Below are positions 22,521 to 31,877 of a stretch of DNA of 64,000 bases, one piece after another. Numbering within the stretch: the stretch's first letter is position 1; every line of letters starts with the position of its first letter. Source of the DNA: Glutamicibacter mishrai (lineage in GTDB: Bacteria; Actinomycetota; Actinomycetes; Actinomycetales; Micrococcaceae); the NCBI RefSeq assembly GCF_012221945.1, contig NZ_CP032549.1:2232001-2296000 (forward strand), given 5' to 3'. The notes beneath the pieces were generated by a model. That model was not told where the DNA came from. It saw only the letters and a list, made by a program, of their open reading frames with translations, and did no database searches. The translations under genes were made by a program, and so were the position numbers.

Positions 22521-25500
22521 ATGGGGGTCACTTTGGCATCAGTTGAACTTGCTACAGGTTACTTAACTCTCGCGGCTGAAACTAGCCAGCTCGCTAAGCA
22601 GGTTGGCGGGATTTTCAAGGGCGCTGAAACTCAAGCGTCGAAAACTGGCCAGTCTATGGGCAAGGCTATCGCTAATGGTTTCGATCAGAACAAGCCTGAC
22701 GTTGACGCGTTAGCCAAAGATGTTGAAATAGCTGAAAAGCGTGTGGTTGCTCAGGCGGAGGCTTCGGCTAAGAAGCAGGAAGCAGCTAAACGCAAAGTAG
22801 AGATTGCTCAGGCGAAAGTCAACGAAGCGACGGAGAAGTTTGGCGCTAAATCAAGTCAGGCTCTAACAGCGGTTGACCGTTTAGCGACTGCTGAGCAGAA
22901 GCTTGAGGCTGAGACTAAGGGCGCTGCTGACGCTCAGAATCGTTTGCAAACTGAGCTGAAGCAGTCGAAGGATGCTTTGTCTTCGGCTACTAAATCGTCG
23001 GAGACGGCTTCTAAGACTTATGCCAAGGGTTGGAAGGGTGTTGGCCAGCGACTGAAGGCTGAGCTTTCCAAGGGCATGAAGACCGCCACGAGCTCTGCAA
23101 CTAAGCAAGCCCAGGATGGTGGTAAGCGTGCTGGCGGTGGCTTCTCTGGTGCGTTCAAGGGCGCTATTGGTGGTCTTGCTGCCGGGTTCTCTATCGGCGC
23201 TGTTGTTGGTGGCGTCAAGGAAGTTGTAGGTCTTGCTGGTGACGCTGAACAGTCCATCGGCGCTATTGACACAGTGTTCAAGGATAACGCTCAGACGATG
23301 CATGATTGGGCGGCCACGGCTTCCCAGACTGTCGGCATCTCGGGCAATGAGTACCGTGAGCTCGGTACGCTTCTAGGCTCCCAGTTGAAGAACATGGGTA
23401 CTCCCATGGATCAGATCGCCGATAAGACTAATGGGCTTATCGGCATGGGCGCTGACATGGCTTCCATGTTTGGTGGTACCACTAAGGAAGCTATCGAGGC
23501 TATTTCATCCGCTCTCAAGGGTGAGATGGACCCGATTGAGAAGTATGGTGTCACGCTGTCGGCGGCGGCTCTTGAGGCCGAAGCTTTAGACAAGAAGATC
23601 ATTGCCCCTGTTGTTGACTCTGCTTCGGTGGAGGCGGCGGCAACGAAGATGAGTCTCGCTCAGAGCAAGTACAACGAGACTGTCAAGAAGTATGGCAAGG
23701 ATTCGGACGAGGCCAAGTCTGCGAAGTTGAAGCTTACTTCGGCTGAGAATGCTTTCAATAAGGCTACTGCTGGCAAGATTCCTAAGTTGGATGCTGAGTC
23801 TAAGGCGTTGGCTATTCAGTCGGCGTTGTATGGCCAGTCTGCTGATGCTCAGGGTAACTTTGCCCGTGAGTCTGACACGTTGCAGAACAAGCAACAAAAA
23901 GCGTCTGCGTCGTTCCAGGATTTGAAAGAGACGATTGGTACGGCGTTCTTGCCTGCTATGACTTCGGCTTTTGGTTTCTTGAATGAGAAAGCTGTGCCAG
24001 CGTTGCAGAGTTTTGCTGGTTGGATTCAGCAGAATCAGGCGTGGTTGAAGCCGTTGGCGGTAACTATCGCGTCTGTTGCGGCAGCGTTCTTCTTGTTTAG
24101 TGGAGTATCCAGCATCATTGCCGGTATTACTTCGGCTATCGCTTTGTTCAGGGGTGGTTTTGCGGCTCTGAATGCGACTATGAAGGCTAACGTTTTCATT
24201 TTGATTGCTAGCTTGATAGCCGGCCTCGTTGCAGGGTTCATTTACCTTTGGAACACGAATGAGGGTTTCCGCAACTTCTTCATCAATATTTGGAACGGGA
24301 TTGCTACCTTCTTCAAGGGCATCTGGGAAGGTGTTCTCAGGCCGGCATTCGAGGCCATCGGTCAAGTGTTCGGTGTTGTTGTTGGTGCGATAGCTAATTT
24401 CTGGAATAACACGCTGAAGCCGGTTTTTGCTGCGATTGGCTCGTTCTTCAAGGCTGTTTGGGAGACGGTCGTCAAGGTTGCCTTGTCTGCCTTGGCGATT
24501 TACTTCGGCGTTGTGTTCTATGCACTGAAAACGTTGTGGGATACCGTGCTGAAGCCTGTGTTCAAGGCTTTGGGTGACTTCTTTGTGTGGGTTTGGGAAT
24601 CCGTTCTGAAGCCTGCAATTGGCGCGGTTGTGACGTATTGGAGGGACACTTTAGCGCCAGCGCTGAAGAATGTCTGGACGAACGTTATCAAGCCCGTATT
24701 CAAGGCATTAGGTGACTTTTTCAAATGGGTTTGGGATATCGTTCTCAAGCCTGTTTTCAACACTTTGATTTCGTTCTGGCGTGACACTCTCGCACCGGCG
24801 CTAAGCAATGTTTGGAACAACGTTATCAAGCCTGTTTTCCAGGCTGTTGGCGATTTCTTCAAGTGGGTTTGGGACAATGTTCTCAAGCCAGCTTTCGATG
24901 CCTTGAAGTCCGGGTGGAAGTCGCTTTCTGATGGAATCAAGAACGTTTGGAACACCTACATTAAGCCGGTGTTCCAAGCGCTTGGTGACTTCATTAATGA
25001 CACGGTGAAGCCTGCTTTTGAAAAGGGTGTTGATGGGATCAAGAAGGTTTGGGACAAGATCAAATCGATCGCGTACAAGCCAATTGATTTCGTAGTCAAC
25101 ACGGTCTACAACAACGGTCTGCGCGACATGATCAACACCATGTCGGGCAAACTCGGGTTGGACTGGACTCTTCCTGAAGTGAATCTTCCTGCGTTCGCCA
25201 AGGGCGGGCAGATGAAGAACGGTTGGAAGCTCGTCGGCGAAGAAGGCCCCGAGCTGATCAACACCGGCCCCGGCTACGTGTACACCGCCACTGAGACTCA
25301 AAAGATGCTCAGTGGTGGTATGCAAGCGCCTATGGGTGCGTTGCCTGCAATGAACGGTGGGCATGACGAGAAGAAATCTCAACTTCCTATCGGCGGGTTC
25401 TGGTCCAACATCTGGGGTGGTGTCACTGACACTGTCGGCAAGGTGAAGGATTGGGCTGTTGGCATGCTCGCATCTGGTGTTCGTGCCGTCACGGAACCAC

Positions 25501-26312
25501 TGAAGCAGTCGATTTCCTCGTTCATTCCTGGCGGCGGCTTCAACGAGCTGATTCGCGGTGCTGGGTTCAAGGTCATTGACAGTCTCACTGGTTGGGCGAC
25601 GAAGAAGGATGAGGGAGCTCAGGGTTCAGGCGGTTCAAATACTGCCATGTACTTTGACGGTCCTCTTGGTTCGTTTGCTAAGCCTGCTAATGGTCCGATT
25701 ACTTCGGGGTTTGGTACTTCGCGTGGGCGTTATCCTCATGCTGGTATCGACTTCGCGGTTGGGATTGGTTCGGCGGTTCGAGCGATGCTCAATGGTGTTG
25801 TTCGGAAGATCGGTGTCAACGCTGTTACCGGGCGTACCGGTAAGGGCATGGTGCTGGATCACGCGAACGGCATGTCGTCGTACTACGGTCACTTGTCCGG
25901 CTGGGGCAAGAAACCCGGCGACAAGGTGAAGGCCGGCGAGCGCATCGCATCATCGGGTAATACTGGTCGTTCTACTGGTCCTCACTTGCATGCTGAGTTG
26001 TGGAAGAACGGTGTTCCGTTCAACTACATGTCTTACCTGCATGATGACGGTGGTTGGTTGCAGCCGGGTGTTTCCACGATTGTGAACAAGACGCGTAAGC
26101 CTGAAGCGATCTTGAATCCTAATCAGTGGGACACGGTGACTAAGGCTGTGAACCAAACTGTTGAGGGTGGCTTCGCGGAGTCGGATATTGATCGTTTGAT
26201 TGCTGCTATTCGTGAACGTGAGCAGGTTATCAGCCTTCAGGTCGATTCGCGGGAAATCGCTAAGGCGAACGTTACCGGGCGCAATAAATTGCGTTGGCCA
26301 GCAAGTAAATAA
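22521..26312 (+). CDS. Tape measure protein with C-terminal M23 peptidase domain
   Basis: A 1263-residue protein, by far the largest, whose length sets tail length. The N-terminal third is coiled-coil (Ala/Lys/Glu-rich), followed by a Gly/Ala segment and hydrophobic stretches near residues 512-570 (VASVAAAFFLFSGV, VFILIASLIAGLVAGFIYL). From about 590 to 850 there are repeats of roughly 36 residues, each like VIKPVFKALGDFFKWVW. Residues 1060-1160 form an M23/LytM domain with the zinc ligands in HAGID and HLHAEL intact, so it could cut peptidoglycan during DNA entry. It begins soon after the 22475-22508 hairpin. Confidence 0.95.
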   Translation: MGVTLASVELATGYLTLAAETSQLAKQVGGIFKGAETQASKTGQSMGKAIANGFDQNKPDVDALAKDVEIAEKRVVAQAEASAKKQEAAKRKVEIAQAKVNEATEKFGAKSSQALTAVDRLATAEQKLEAETKGAADAQNRLQTELKQSKDALSSATKSSETASKTYAKGWKGVGQRLKAELSKGMKTATSSATKQAQDGGKRAGGGFSGAFKGAIGGLAAGFSIGAVVGGVKEVVGLAGDAEQSIGAIDTVFKDNAQTMHDWAATASQTVGISGNEYRELGTLLGSQLKNMGTPMDQIADKTNGLIGMGADMASMFGGTTKEAIEAISSALKGEMDPIEKYGVTLSAAALEAEALDKKIIAPVVDSASVEAAATKMSLAQSKYNETVKKYGKDSDEAKSAKLKLTSAENAFNKATAGKIPKLDAESKALAIQSALYGQSADAQGNFARESDTLQNKQQKASASFQDLKETIGTAFLPAMTSAFGFLNEKAVPALQSFAGWIQQNQAWLKPLAVTIASVAAAFFLFSGVSSIIAGITSAIALFRGGFAALNATMKANVFILIASLIAGLVAGFIYLWNTNEGFRNFFINIWNGIATFFKGIWEGVLRPAFEAIGQVFGVVVGAIANFWNNTLKPVFAAIGSFFKAVWETVVKVALSALAIYFGVVFYALKTLWDTVLKPVFKALGDFFVWVWESVLKPAIGAVVTYWRDTLAPALKNVWTNVIKPVFKALGDFFKWVWDIVLKPVFNTLISFWRDTLAPALSNVWNNVIKPVFQAVGDFFKWVWDNVLKPAFDALKSGWKSLSDGIKNVWNTYIKPVFQALGDFINDTVKPAFEKGVDGIKKVWDKIKSIAYKPIDFVVNTVYNNGLRDMINTMSGKLGLDWTLPEVNLPAFAKGGQMKNGWKLVGEEGPELINTGPGYVYTATETQKMLSGGMQAPMGALPAMNGGHDEKKSQLPIGGFWSNIWGGVTDTVGKVKDWAVGMLASGVRAVTEPLKQSISSFIPGGGFNELIRGAGFKVIDSLTGWATKKDEGAQGSGGSNTAMYFDGPLGSFAKPANGPITSGFGTSRGRYPHAGIDFAVGIGSAVRAMLNGVVRKIGVNAVTGRTGKGMVLDHANGMSSYYGHLSGWGKKPGDKVKAGERIASSGNTGRSTGPHLHAELWKNGVPFNYMSYLHDDGGWLQPGVSTIVNKTRKPEAILNPNQWDTVTKAVNQTVEGGFAESDIDRLIAAIREREQVISLQVDSREIAKANVTGRNKLRWPASK

Positions 26313-26318
26313 TGGTTG

Positions 26319-26348
26319 AAGTGGCCCATCCTTCGGGGTGGGCCACTT
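26319..26348 (+). terminator. Hairpin terminator with TTCG tetraloop after the tape measure gene
   Basis: Arms 26319-26331 and 26336-26348 pair over 13 bp with one G-T pair and a TTCG loop, followed by CTATTTT. The ribosome binding site GGAGG of the next gene lies 8 bases after the stem. Confidence 0.8.
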
Positions 26349-26364
26349 CTATTTTGGAGGTCTT

Positions 26365-27165
26365 GTGACTGTTTATCTTGGAACGTTGGGTCGCATGATC
26401 CCCATTTATTCGACTCCGTCAGCGCAGTTGGATGCCGAAGAGCGATATTCATTCTCGACCACGTTGGAAGGTCGGCGTAAGGCTCAGGCGCGACCTATTG
26501 GCCGGCGAACTTGGGGTTTGAACGCACAGTTCGCTGACCCTTCGGAGCACTCCACACTGTCTGCTTTCGCTAATGGTGCGTGGGGTCCGGGTCCGTTTGT
26601 TTTTGTGTCGGCTGATGCGCCGCATACTAATTTGTTGTCGCCTAATTGGTCGCTGTGTGACCCCACAATTCCGTCGGCGAGTTCGGTGGTTGGTGCTGGG
26701 TCGGTGGAAGTTGAGCCGGGTCTTGTGATGCCGAGGTCTTACTTCAATTCCGATAGCGCATACGTGGTGCTGATACCGGACAAGGTGCCTGTCCTACAGG
26801 GTGTCGCGGTCACTGGTTCAGGCTATGTTCTGGGGGCGGGGATGCGCGTGCAGTTGCGTTTCCGTGACATCAACGACGTGTTGATTCAGTCTTACAGTTC
26901 CCCCACATCTGTTGGCTCGACGCAATGGCAACGCCTAAAGGTAACTCAGACGCCACCCGCCGGGGCGGCCTATGTCGAGATGGTCATCAATGGCGCAGGA
27001 CGTTCCACCGGTCCTGTGGTGACGTGGACTGACACTGTGCAGCCGTGGTCTGCCGGCAACGGCTGTCCGGAAGCGGTAGTGGATTCGTTTTCGTCTGATC
27101 TGACTCTTGCTGTTCCTGGTGCTACGTATTCAAATGTTTCGTTCACTGTTTCGGAGGTGGGGTAA
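26365..27165 (+). CDS. Distal tail protein (Dit-like)
   Basis: A 266-residue protein from GTG 26365 after TTGGAGG (26354-26360). The N-terminal half resembles Dit proteins (SFSTTLEGRRKAQARP, then RRTWGLNAQFADPSEH), forming the hub ring at the tail tip. The C-terminal half is a jelly-roll carbohydrate-binding-like module (VEVEPGLVMPRSYFN, then AYVEMVINGAGRS), which could help host binding. The Dit call follows gene order, size and this composition. Confidence 0.75.
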   Translation: MTVYLGTLGRMIPIYSTPSAQLDAEERYSFSTTLEGRRKAQARPIGRRTWGLNAQFADPSEHSTLSAFANGAWGPGPFVFVSADAPHTNLLSPNWSLCDPTIPSASSVVGAGSVEVEPGLVMPRSYFNSDSAYVVLIPDKVPVLQGVAVTGSGYVLGAGMRVQLRFRDINDVLIQSYSSPTSVGSTQWQRLKVTQTPPAGAAYVEMVINGAGRSTGPVVTWTDTVQPWSAGNGCPEAVVDSFSSDLTLAVPGATYSNVSFTVSEVG

Positions 27166-29436
27166 TTGCAGGCTGGGTCTTTGATCAGCTCCAACGTTCA
27201 AACTTTCACATCGCGAGTTCTAGTGAACGGTGTTGAGCGTGAGGTTGAGTCGTGGAGCATCGGGCGCGACTTGCAGGGCGACCTACCTCAAGGGCTAGGA
27301 GGTGGCAACGGGGTTACGCAGGCAACGGCTGATGTGGTTTGGGCTGAAGGCAAATCGGTCCAGACGAACCACAACCCCTGGAACCCCTCGACCGGGTGGA
27401 CTCCCAAACCGGGGGACCGGGTGCAAATCTTCGTATCTGACGGCGTGACCGAGTGGGTGCAGTTCACTGGTGCGATTGACTCACCATCGGGTGAGATCCT
27501 TGGTTCTCACGGCGCGTCACTCATCGACGACATTGACAAACTCAATGAGCCGGTGAATTACCCTGCACTGTTGGCGACCATGCCACCACTGAATAACAGC
27601 CCATCGAGCGAGTATTTCACGCACCGATTCCCCGGTCTCGGTGCCGCGTTCTATGCCAATCTCGCTGCCCGCGCAAGTGGTTTTTACTCCACACCTAAAT
27701 CCGTGGAGGCGACAGTGCTGGACGTTCCAATGCAGGGCTCGATGATGCCACTAGTAGGGGACGTACTCACCGTCTCGGCGGGATCGAGCACGACTCAACC
27801 GCCGGTCACGTACTTCACCTCCTGGGGTGACGTGGTGGGCGACGTGTCAGCCCGGTTCATCCCCAAGACGGGGCAGACCGCTGGGCCGGTGCAGATCAGT
27901 CTCATGATCGCACCAACACATAATGGTGTGGCACGTGCGAAGGCGACCATTGGCGGCCAAGACTTCACACTACGAGCTGGCGCATCAACGATCACCGCTG
28001 AGGTGGACGGTGTGCAGGTAGCGTCCATCCCACGCAACGGCGCACAGAATATCGCCGTAGTCTTCCGTGAGTCCAACATGGCGTTGCGAAATGACAAGGG
28101 AGACATCGCTACCGCGACGATTACCACTGGCGGCCTTGGCCCTGCCGTGGAAATGGTGCAGTTGACCGGCGACGCAACAACACGTATCGCCGGTCTACAG
28201 GTAGAACGCCCGGTGACTACCGGAGCGGAGTTCCGTCAACTCAACTTCTCTCCAACCTACTCATTCAGCTTCGGTACAAGCCGAGTTTTCACCGCTCTCG
28301 CGCTTCCTTCCACGAAGAACACCCCGGCTATTGAGCTATTGCAGGACATTAGCGACGCGCTCATGACCCCTACCTGGCTGGATGAATCGGGTAAGCTGCG
28401 CACCGCTTCGGCCACGGCCCTCTACAACGGGCCAACCGTCGCAACCCTGACCACGCTGGACAACATCCTGGGCATGGGGTGGCGCAATGACCTGCTGATG
28501 CGCCGGTCCAAGATCAGCGCAAAATACCTGCTCCCTGTCGTATCTCAGCGTCGACGCTACGGCGTCACCGTCTTCAAGGGTGAATCTGAAGCACTCCAAG
28601 AAGGTGACACCCATGAAATCCTGATCGAACCAGAAGACGGCGAAGACTGGATCATGGTTGACCCTGCTGGAAACACCATTGGCCCTGAAGGCTGGAACTC
28701 GGCAATGGTCAACGCCGGGGATGGGAACGTCTTTGGCGGCATCTACACAGACGGCACCAACGAGCAGTACGCAAACCTACCATCACAAAATAAGCTGGTC
28801 AGCACTTATACGCGACTCGATCACGACTCATTCAAGTACAAGGCCACGGCGCAGGGCTTGGAGCCTGGCTATCAGGTGGAGACACGCACCCTATCACCGA
28901 ATTTCACTGGCGTAACAGCCCTATGGCTTTCGTGGTGGGGTGAGAATCTGCCAATCATCCGCGCCAAGGCGAAAATCTCCTGGAAAGAGATGATCAAGGA
29001 CCCTATTGATACCGGCGCACCGGGCCCAGCGTATGAACACGACTTCGGTGCGTGGGCTACCGGCAGTGGCGTGCAGGAAACCAACATCATGTCGAACCTG
29101 ATTGACGGCATCGCGCAGATCGCCGTCGCGGGCATCCCACGTGTTGACCAGCTCACCGTAACCCCTGACCCACGCTTGCAACTCGGCGACCGGATCAAAC
29201 TGAACTCTGAGGACTTCCTCGGTGTGACACTTGACGCGGTGATCATCGGGATTAATAGCGCATTCAGCGACAGCTACACCCAATCACTGAGTGTCCGAAT
29301 CCTGAAAGCAACCACGACGTATACCACCTACGAGGAATTCAACTCTGACGGCGGGAACCTCACCTACGAGCAATGGCAAACCTTGGGTCCAGTACCTGAA
29401 ACGTATGAAGAGTTCAACGACTCAACCCAGAACTAA
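27166..29436 (+). CDS. Minor tail protein, baseplate hub / Tal-like
   Basis: A 756-residue protein starting with TTG right after the preceding TAA, behind a GGAGG. The N-terminal region (VLVNGVEREVESWSIGRDL) looks like a hub domain; the middle has several beta-sandwich segments; and the last part (VTPDPRLQLGDRIKL, DAVIIGINSAFSDSYTQSL) matches the closing domain of tail-associated hub proteins. It probably forms the tail tip and may carry fibres. No catalytic peptidase motif is visible. Confidence 0.78.
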   Translation: MQAGSLISSNVQTFTSRVLVNGVEREVESWSIGRDLQGDLPQGLGGGNGVTQATADVVWAEGKSVQTNHNPWNPSTGWTPKPGDRVQIFVSDGVTEWVQFTGAIDSPSGEILGSHGASLIDDIDKLNEPVNYPALLATMPPLNNSPSSEYFTHRFPGLGAAFYANLAARASGFYSTPKSVEATVLDVPMQGSMMPLVGDVLTVSAGSSTTQPPVTYFTSWGDVVGDVSARFIPKTGQTAGPVQISLMIAPTHNGVARAKATIGGQDFTLRAGASTITAEVDGVQVASIPRNGAQNIAVVFRESNMALRNDKGDIATATITTGGLGPAVEMVQLTGDATTRIAGLQVERPVTTGAEFRQLNFSPTYSFSFGTSRVFTALALPSTKNTPAIELLQDISDALMTPTWLDESGKLRTASATALYNGPTVATLTTLDNILGMGWRNDLLMRRSKISAKYLLPVVSQRRRYGVTVFKGESEALQEGDTHEILIEPEDGEDWIMVDPAGNTIGPEGWNSAMVNAGDGNVFGGIYTDGTNEQYANLPSQNKLVSTYTRLDHDSFKYKATAQGLEPGYQVETRTLSPNFTGVTALWLSWWGENLPIIRAKAKISWKEMIKDPIDTGAPGPAYEHDFGAWATGSGVQETNIMSNLIDGIAQIAVAGIPRVDQLTVTPDPRLQLGDRIKLNSEDFLGVTLDAVIIGINSAFSDSYTQSLSVRILKATTTYTTYEEFNSDGGNLTYEQWQTLGPVPETYEEFNDSTQN

Positions 29437-29441
29437 ACACC

Positions 29442-29474
29442 GACACCCGCGCTGATCATTCCGGCGCGGGTGTC
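29442..29474 (+). terminator. Perfect 11-bp hairpin between baseplate genes
   Basis: 29442-29452 pairs with 29464-29474 around an 11-base loop, without a T run. It precedes GGAGG and ATG 29495, repeating the arrangement seen after other tail genes. Confidence 0.65.
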
Positions 29475-29494
29475 TCCTATATGGAGGTACTGAC

Positions 29495-30913
29495 ATGGCC
29501 GAAACGTCGCCATACCAAATATTCTTCCCCCTCCCCAGTGACCCAATCAAGGACAAGGCTCTTGCGTCCAAGCTGGCGAATGACCTGAAAACGCTGGCGA
29601 TGACAGTGAATCAGGCGCTCATCCTCATCACTGATGGGTATGATGCTCAGCTCGCCGCGATTGACCTTGAATCTGACCAGCATCTGACAGCGGACATCAC
29701 TGGATACTACAAGCATCTGGTGAGCGCGAGCTGGAACCGCTACACGAAGGATTACGTGCAAGATACAGTTGGTGATTCTGTGGGTGCACCGCAGAAGCTA
29801 ATCCCATATTTCGCGTCCATGCCACGCCTGATTGATGGCCTGATCCATCCGTCGATCATCCCCGATTTGCCGAAGTATGCGAAGCTCGACGGGTCTACCC
29901 CGTTCGACCTGATCCGCCTTGGACAGTCAGCGATACTGAAAGAGGTTCGTGGAGCGCGTGGCCACCGCATCCAGTTCAAGTCGAATCAGCCCGGTAATCA
30001 GGAAGCTCGACCATACTTTGAAGTTGATGCGTCCGATGAGGACTGGAACGGCGATGTAACAGCGGGCTTCCAGTCTCACGTTACCGGCGACGGGTCCACG
30101 CCTAACAGTGGTGAGCGCGTCTATTGGTTCCTAGAAGCCCACGGCCTAGAGCACACCGCGAACGCTAACCCAGACTTCGAGGGCTGGTACTCAATGGGTG
30201 TATCCAACCGCGCCGAGCTGACCGCACGTGGCAGGGGTCGTGCATTCATCCTGGACGCGGGCAACCGACCCGGCATGGCCATGCACTTTTATAAGCCGTA
30301 TATCGAGCTGCAGCCAAACACAGCGTTTACCCTGGATGACCGGGCCCGCCCTGCATGGGGTGACGGCGCGGGCGTGAATCACTCAGCGCGTACCGTCGGA
30401 ACACTGGTTGGCGGGCATTACATCAACTTCCGCCGCGAAGGTATGGTGGGTGCACGATTTGAAACGCTGAGCGACTCTCCGGCCACTTCGCCTGAATACA
30501 TGATGCTTCGCTCACGCGGCACCGTCGAAGCACCATTACCGGTCCAAGCCGGCGACCGACTCAGCTCCACCAAATCGGGAACCGTTTATAAAGTGTCACC
30601 GGATTACGTGCATGTCCCCGGTGCAGGAACTGACCCACGAAATCAGCCGGTCGTCACTCAGCAGGATATTGCTGTAGCCACCGAGAACTTCGTGGCGGGT
30701 GTTGCACAGGGTACACGCAAGGAAATTCAGGTAACACCAAAGGGCAGTACGTCACTAGTTACCGGCTTGCAGGTGGAGGACCCAGAAACGGCGGGGGATA
30801 CTTCCATCCTGGTTCGCGTCAACAAGGACGGCACACGCTCGCAGCAACGCGTAAAAATCGGCGCACCAGACTCAGGCGGCCCAGGCCTTCGCGCTCTCGT
30901 CATCCCAAACTAA
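29495..30913 (+). CDS. Minor tail protein / receptor-binding candidate
   Basis: A 472-residue protein with GGAGG upstream of the ATG. The first 110 residues are helical with a SPYQIFFPLPSDPIKDKAL opening, common in Arthrobacter-phage upper baseplate proteins. The rest is rich in beta strands (ARPYFEVDASDEDWNGDV, HGLEHTANANPDFEGWY, GRAFILDAGNRPGMAMHFYK) and ends in a repeat-like VLVRVNKDGTRSQQRVKI. It likely recognises the cell surface; the exact role is inferred from position. Confidence 0.75.
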   Translation: MAETSPYQIFFPLPSDPIKDKALASKLANDLKTLAMTVNQALILITDGYDAQLAAIDLESDQHLTADITGYYKHLVSASWNRYTKDYVQDTVGDSVGAPQKLIPYFASMPRLIDGLIHPSIIPDLPKYAKLDGSTPFDLIRLGQSAILKEVRGARGHRIQFKSNQPGNQEARPYFEVDASDEDWNGDVTAGFQSHVTGDGSTPNSGERVYWFLEAHGLEHTANANPDFEGWYSMGVSNRAELTARGRGRAFILDAGNRPGMAMHFYKPYIELQPNTAFTLDDRARPAWGDGAGVNHSARTVGTLVGGHYINFRREGMVGARFETLSDSPATSPEYMMLRSRGTVEAPLPVQAGDRLSSTKSGTVYKVSPDYVHVPGAGTDPRNQPVVTQQDIAVATENFVAGVAQGTRKEIQVTPKGSTSLVTGLQVEDPETAGDTSILVRVNKDGTRSQQRVKIGAPDSGGPGLRALVIPN

Positions 30914-30926
30914 GGAGTAAAACACT

Positions 30927-31373
30927 ATGGCACTTCCACTACCTACTAACGTGACTGTCAATACTGCTGGGCACGCAGGCCTGCACAACGACACCAACGC
31001 TGAAGTGAACCGCCTCGGTCAGGACACCGGGCGGCGCAACGTCACCAGCCTGCTGATCAACGGGTGGACTGCCAGCGCTATCGAGATTCAGCGCCAGAAT
31101 GACCGGTGCTACCTACGCATCACGGGCCTGAATGGTTCGGCGGCTACTAGCTCACGATTCATGGACATGCCCGCCGGGTTCCAGTCACCAATGATCCTTG
31201 AAACCTATCCGCAGCGCGACAGCTCCGGCACTATCAAACAGGGAATCACCTTGTCACTATCCGGCGGATTCACCATGCTCTCCGGTACGGTTCACGGTAC
31301 CGCGTCGGCCCGTGAAATCTCATGGCCATGCACTGCCAACTGGCCAGCAACCCTACCCGGCGTAGCGATCTAG
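30927..31373 (+). CDS. Minor tail protein
   Basis: A 148-residue protein with AAGGAG before the ATG. It opens LPLPTNVTVNTAGHAGLHND, a pattern of short tail-tip proteins that bind to the fibre gene's product, followed by beta strands (NDRCYLRITGLNGSAATSS). Located at the end of the tail cluster. Function assigned by gene order and composition. Confidence 0.72.
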   Translation: MALPLPTNVTVNTAGHAGLHNDTNAEVNRLGQDTGRRNVTSLLINGWTASAIEIQRQNDRCYLRITGLNGSAATSSRFMDMPAGFQSPMILETYPQRDSSGTIKQGITLSLSGGFTMLSGTVHGTASAREISWPCTANWPATLPGVAI

Positions 31374-31392
31374 ACAAGGCAGACACCACAAG

Positions 31393-31430
31393 CGCTCACA
31401 GGGGCGCATTTTTTATGCCCTCTGTGAGCG
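31393..31430 (+). terminator. Terminator closing the structural operon
   Basis: CGCTCACAG (31393-31401) pairs with CTGTGAGCG (31422-31430), with an inner GGGC/GCCC pairing (31402-31405 and 31417-31420) enclosing GCATTTTTTAT. The T run lies in the loop, so termination strength is uncertain, but the structure is very stable. Confidence 0.7.
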
Positions 31431-31470
31431 TTGCTCTTGGGCTATCGTCATACTAGCAAGGAGACAGAGA

Positions 31471-31608
31471 ATGTCTTTTTTGGAAATTCTGAACGTTCTA
31501 TGTGGTGCTTTTCTGGTTTACTGCATCATCCGACCGTTTGTCTTGGCCGCTATCTATACGGTCCGCGACATCGGACGAATCCGGGCCGAAGAAAGGTCGC
31601 AAAATTGA
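31471..31608 (+). CDS. Small predicted membrane protein
   Basis: A 45-residue protein with AAGGAGA (31458-31464) before the ATG. Residues 4-30 form one hydrophobic helix (LEILNVLCGAFLVYCIIRPF), followed by a basic C-terminus (TVRDIGRIRAEERSQN). It overlaps the next start by 4 bases (TTGA). Its role is unknown; a membrane partner of the following protein is possible. Confidence 0.6.
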   Translation: MSFLEILNVLCGAFLVYCIIRPFVLAAIYTVRDIGRIRAEERSQN

Positions 31609-31877
31609 AGACACCAAATCGTGAAGCTTTGCGTGCAGCCATAGTGAATGATCCAGAATTTGCAGTTGACGCCATCGAAGCTCTGCAGGCCGCCATCAAT
31701 GAATTAGCTTCAGACTCGCTCGAAGGTCTGGGATGGACAGAAGAAAGTATCCAGAGCAGAGACAGAATCGACGACATTAGGCATTCGATACACCTGATTC
31801 GACTGTCAGATGACCCGAAAGCAGAACACCACGCTTCGACACTAGAGAAGTTCCAGGCGCTACTGGCGGGACCTTAG
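31605..31877 (+). CDS. Small soluble phage protein of unknown function
   Basis: A 90-residue protein from TTG 31605, overlapping the previous stop (TTGA) with GAAAGG about 9 bases upstream. It is helical and acidic (REALRAAIVNDPEFAVDAIE, then SDDPKAEHHASTLEKFQALL). A longer open frame reaches upstream to 31431 but crosses the small membrane gene. Its end overlaps the reverse-strand gene by 18 bp. Confidence 0.6.
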   Translation: MKTPNREALRAAIVNDPEFAVDAIEALQAAINELASDSLEGLGWTEESIQSRDRIDDIRHSIHLIRLSDDPKAEHHASTLEKFQALLAGP

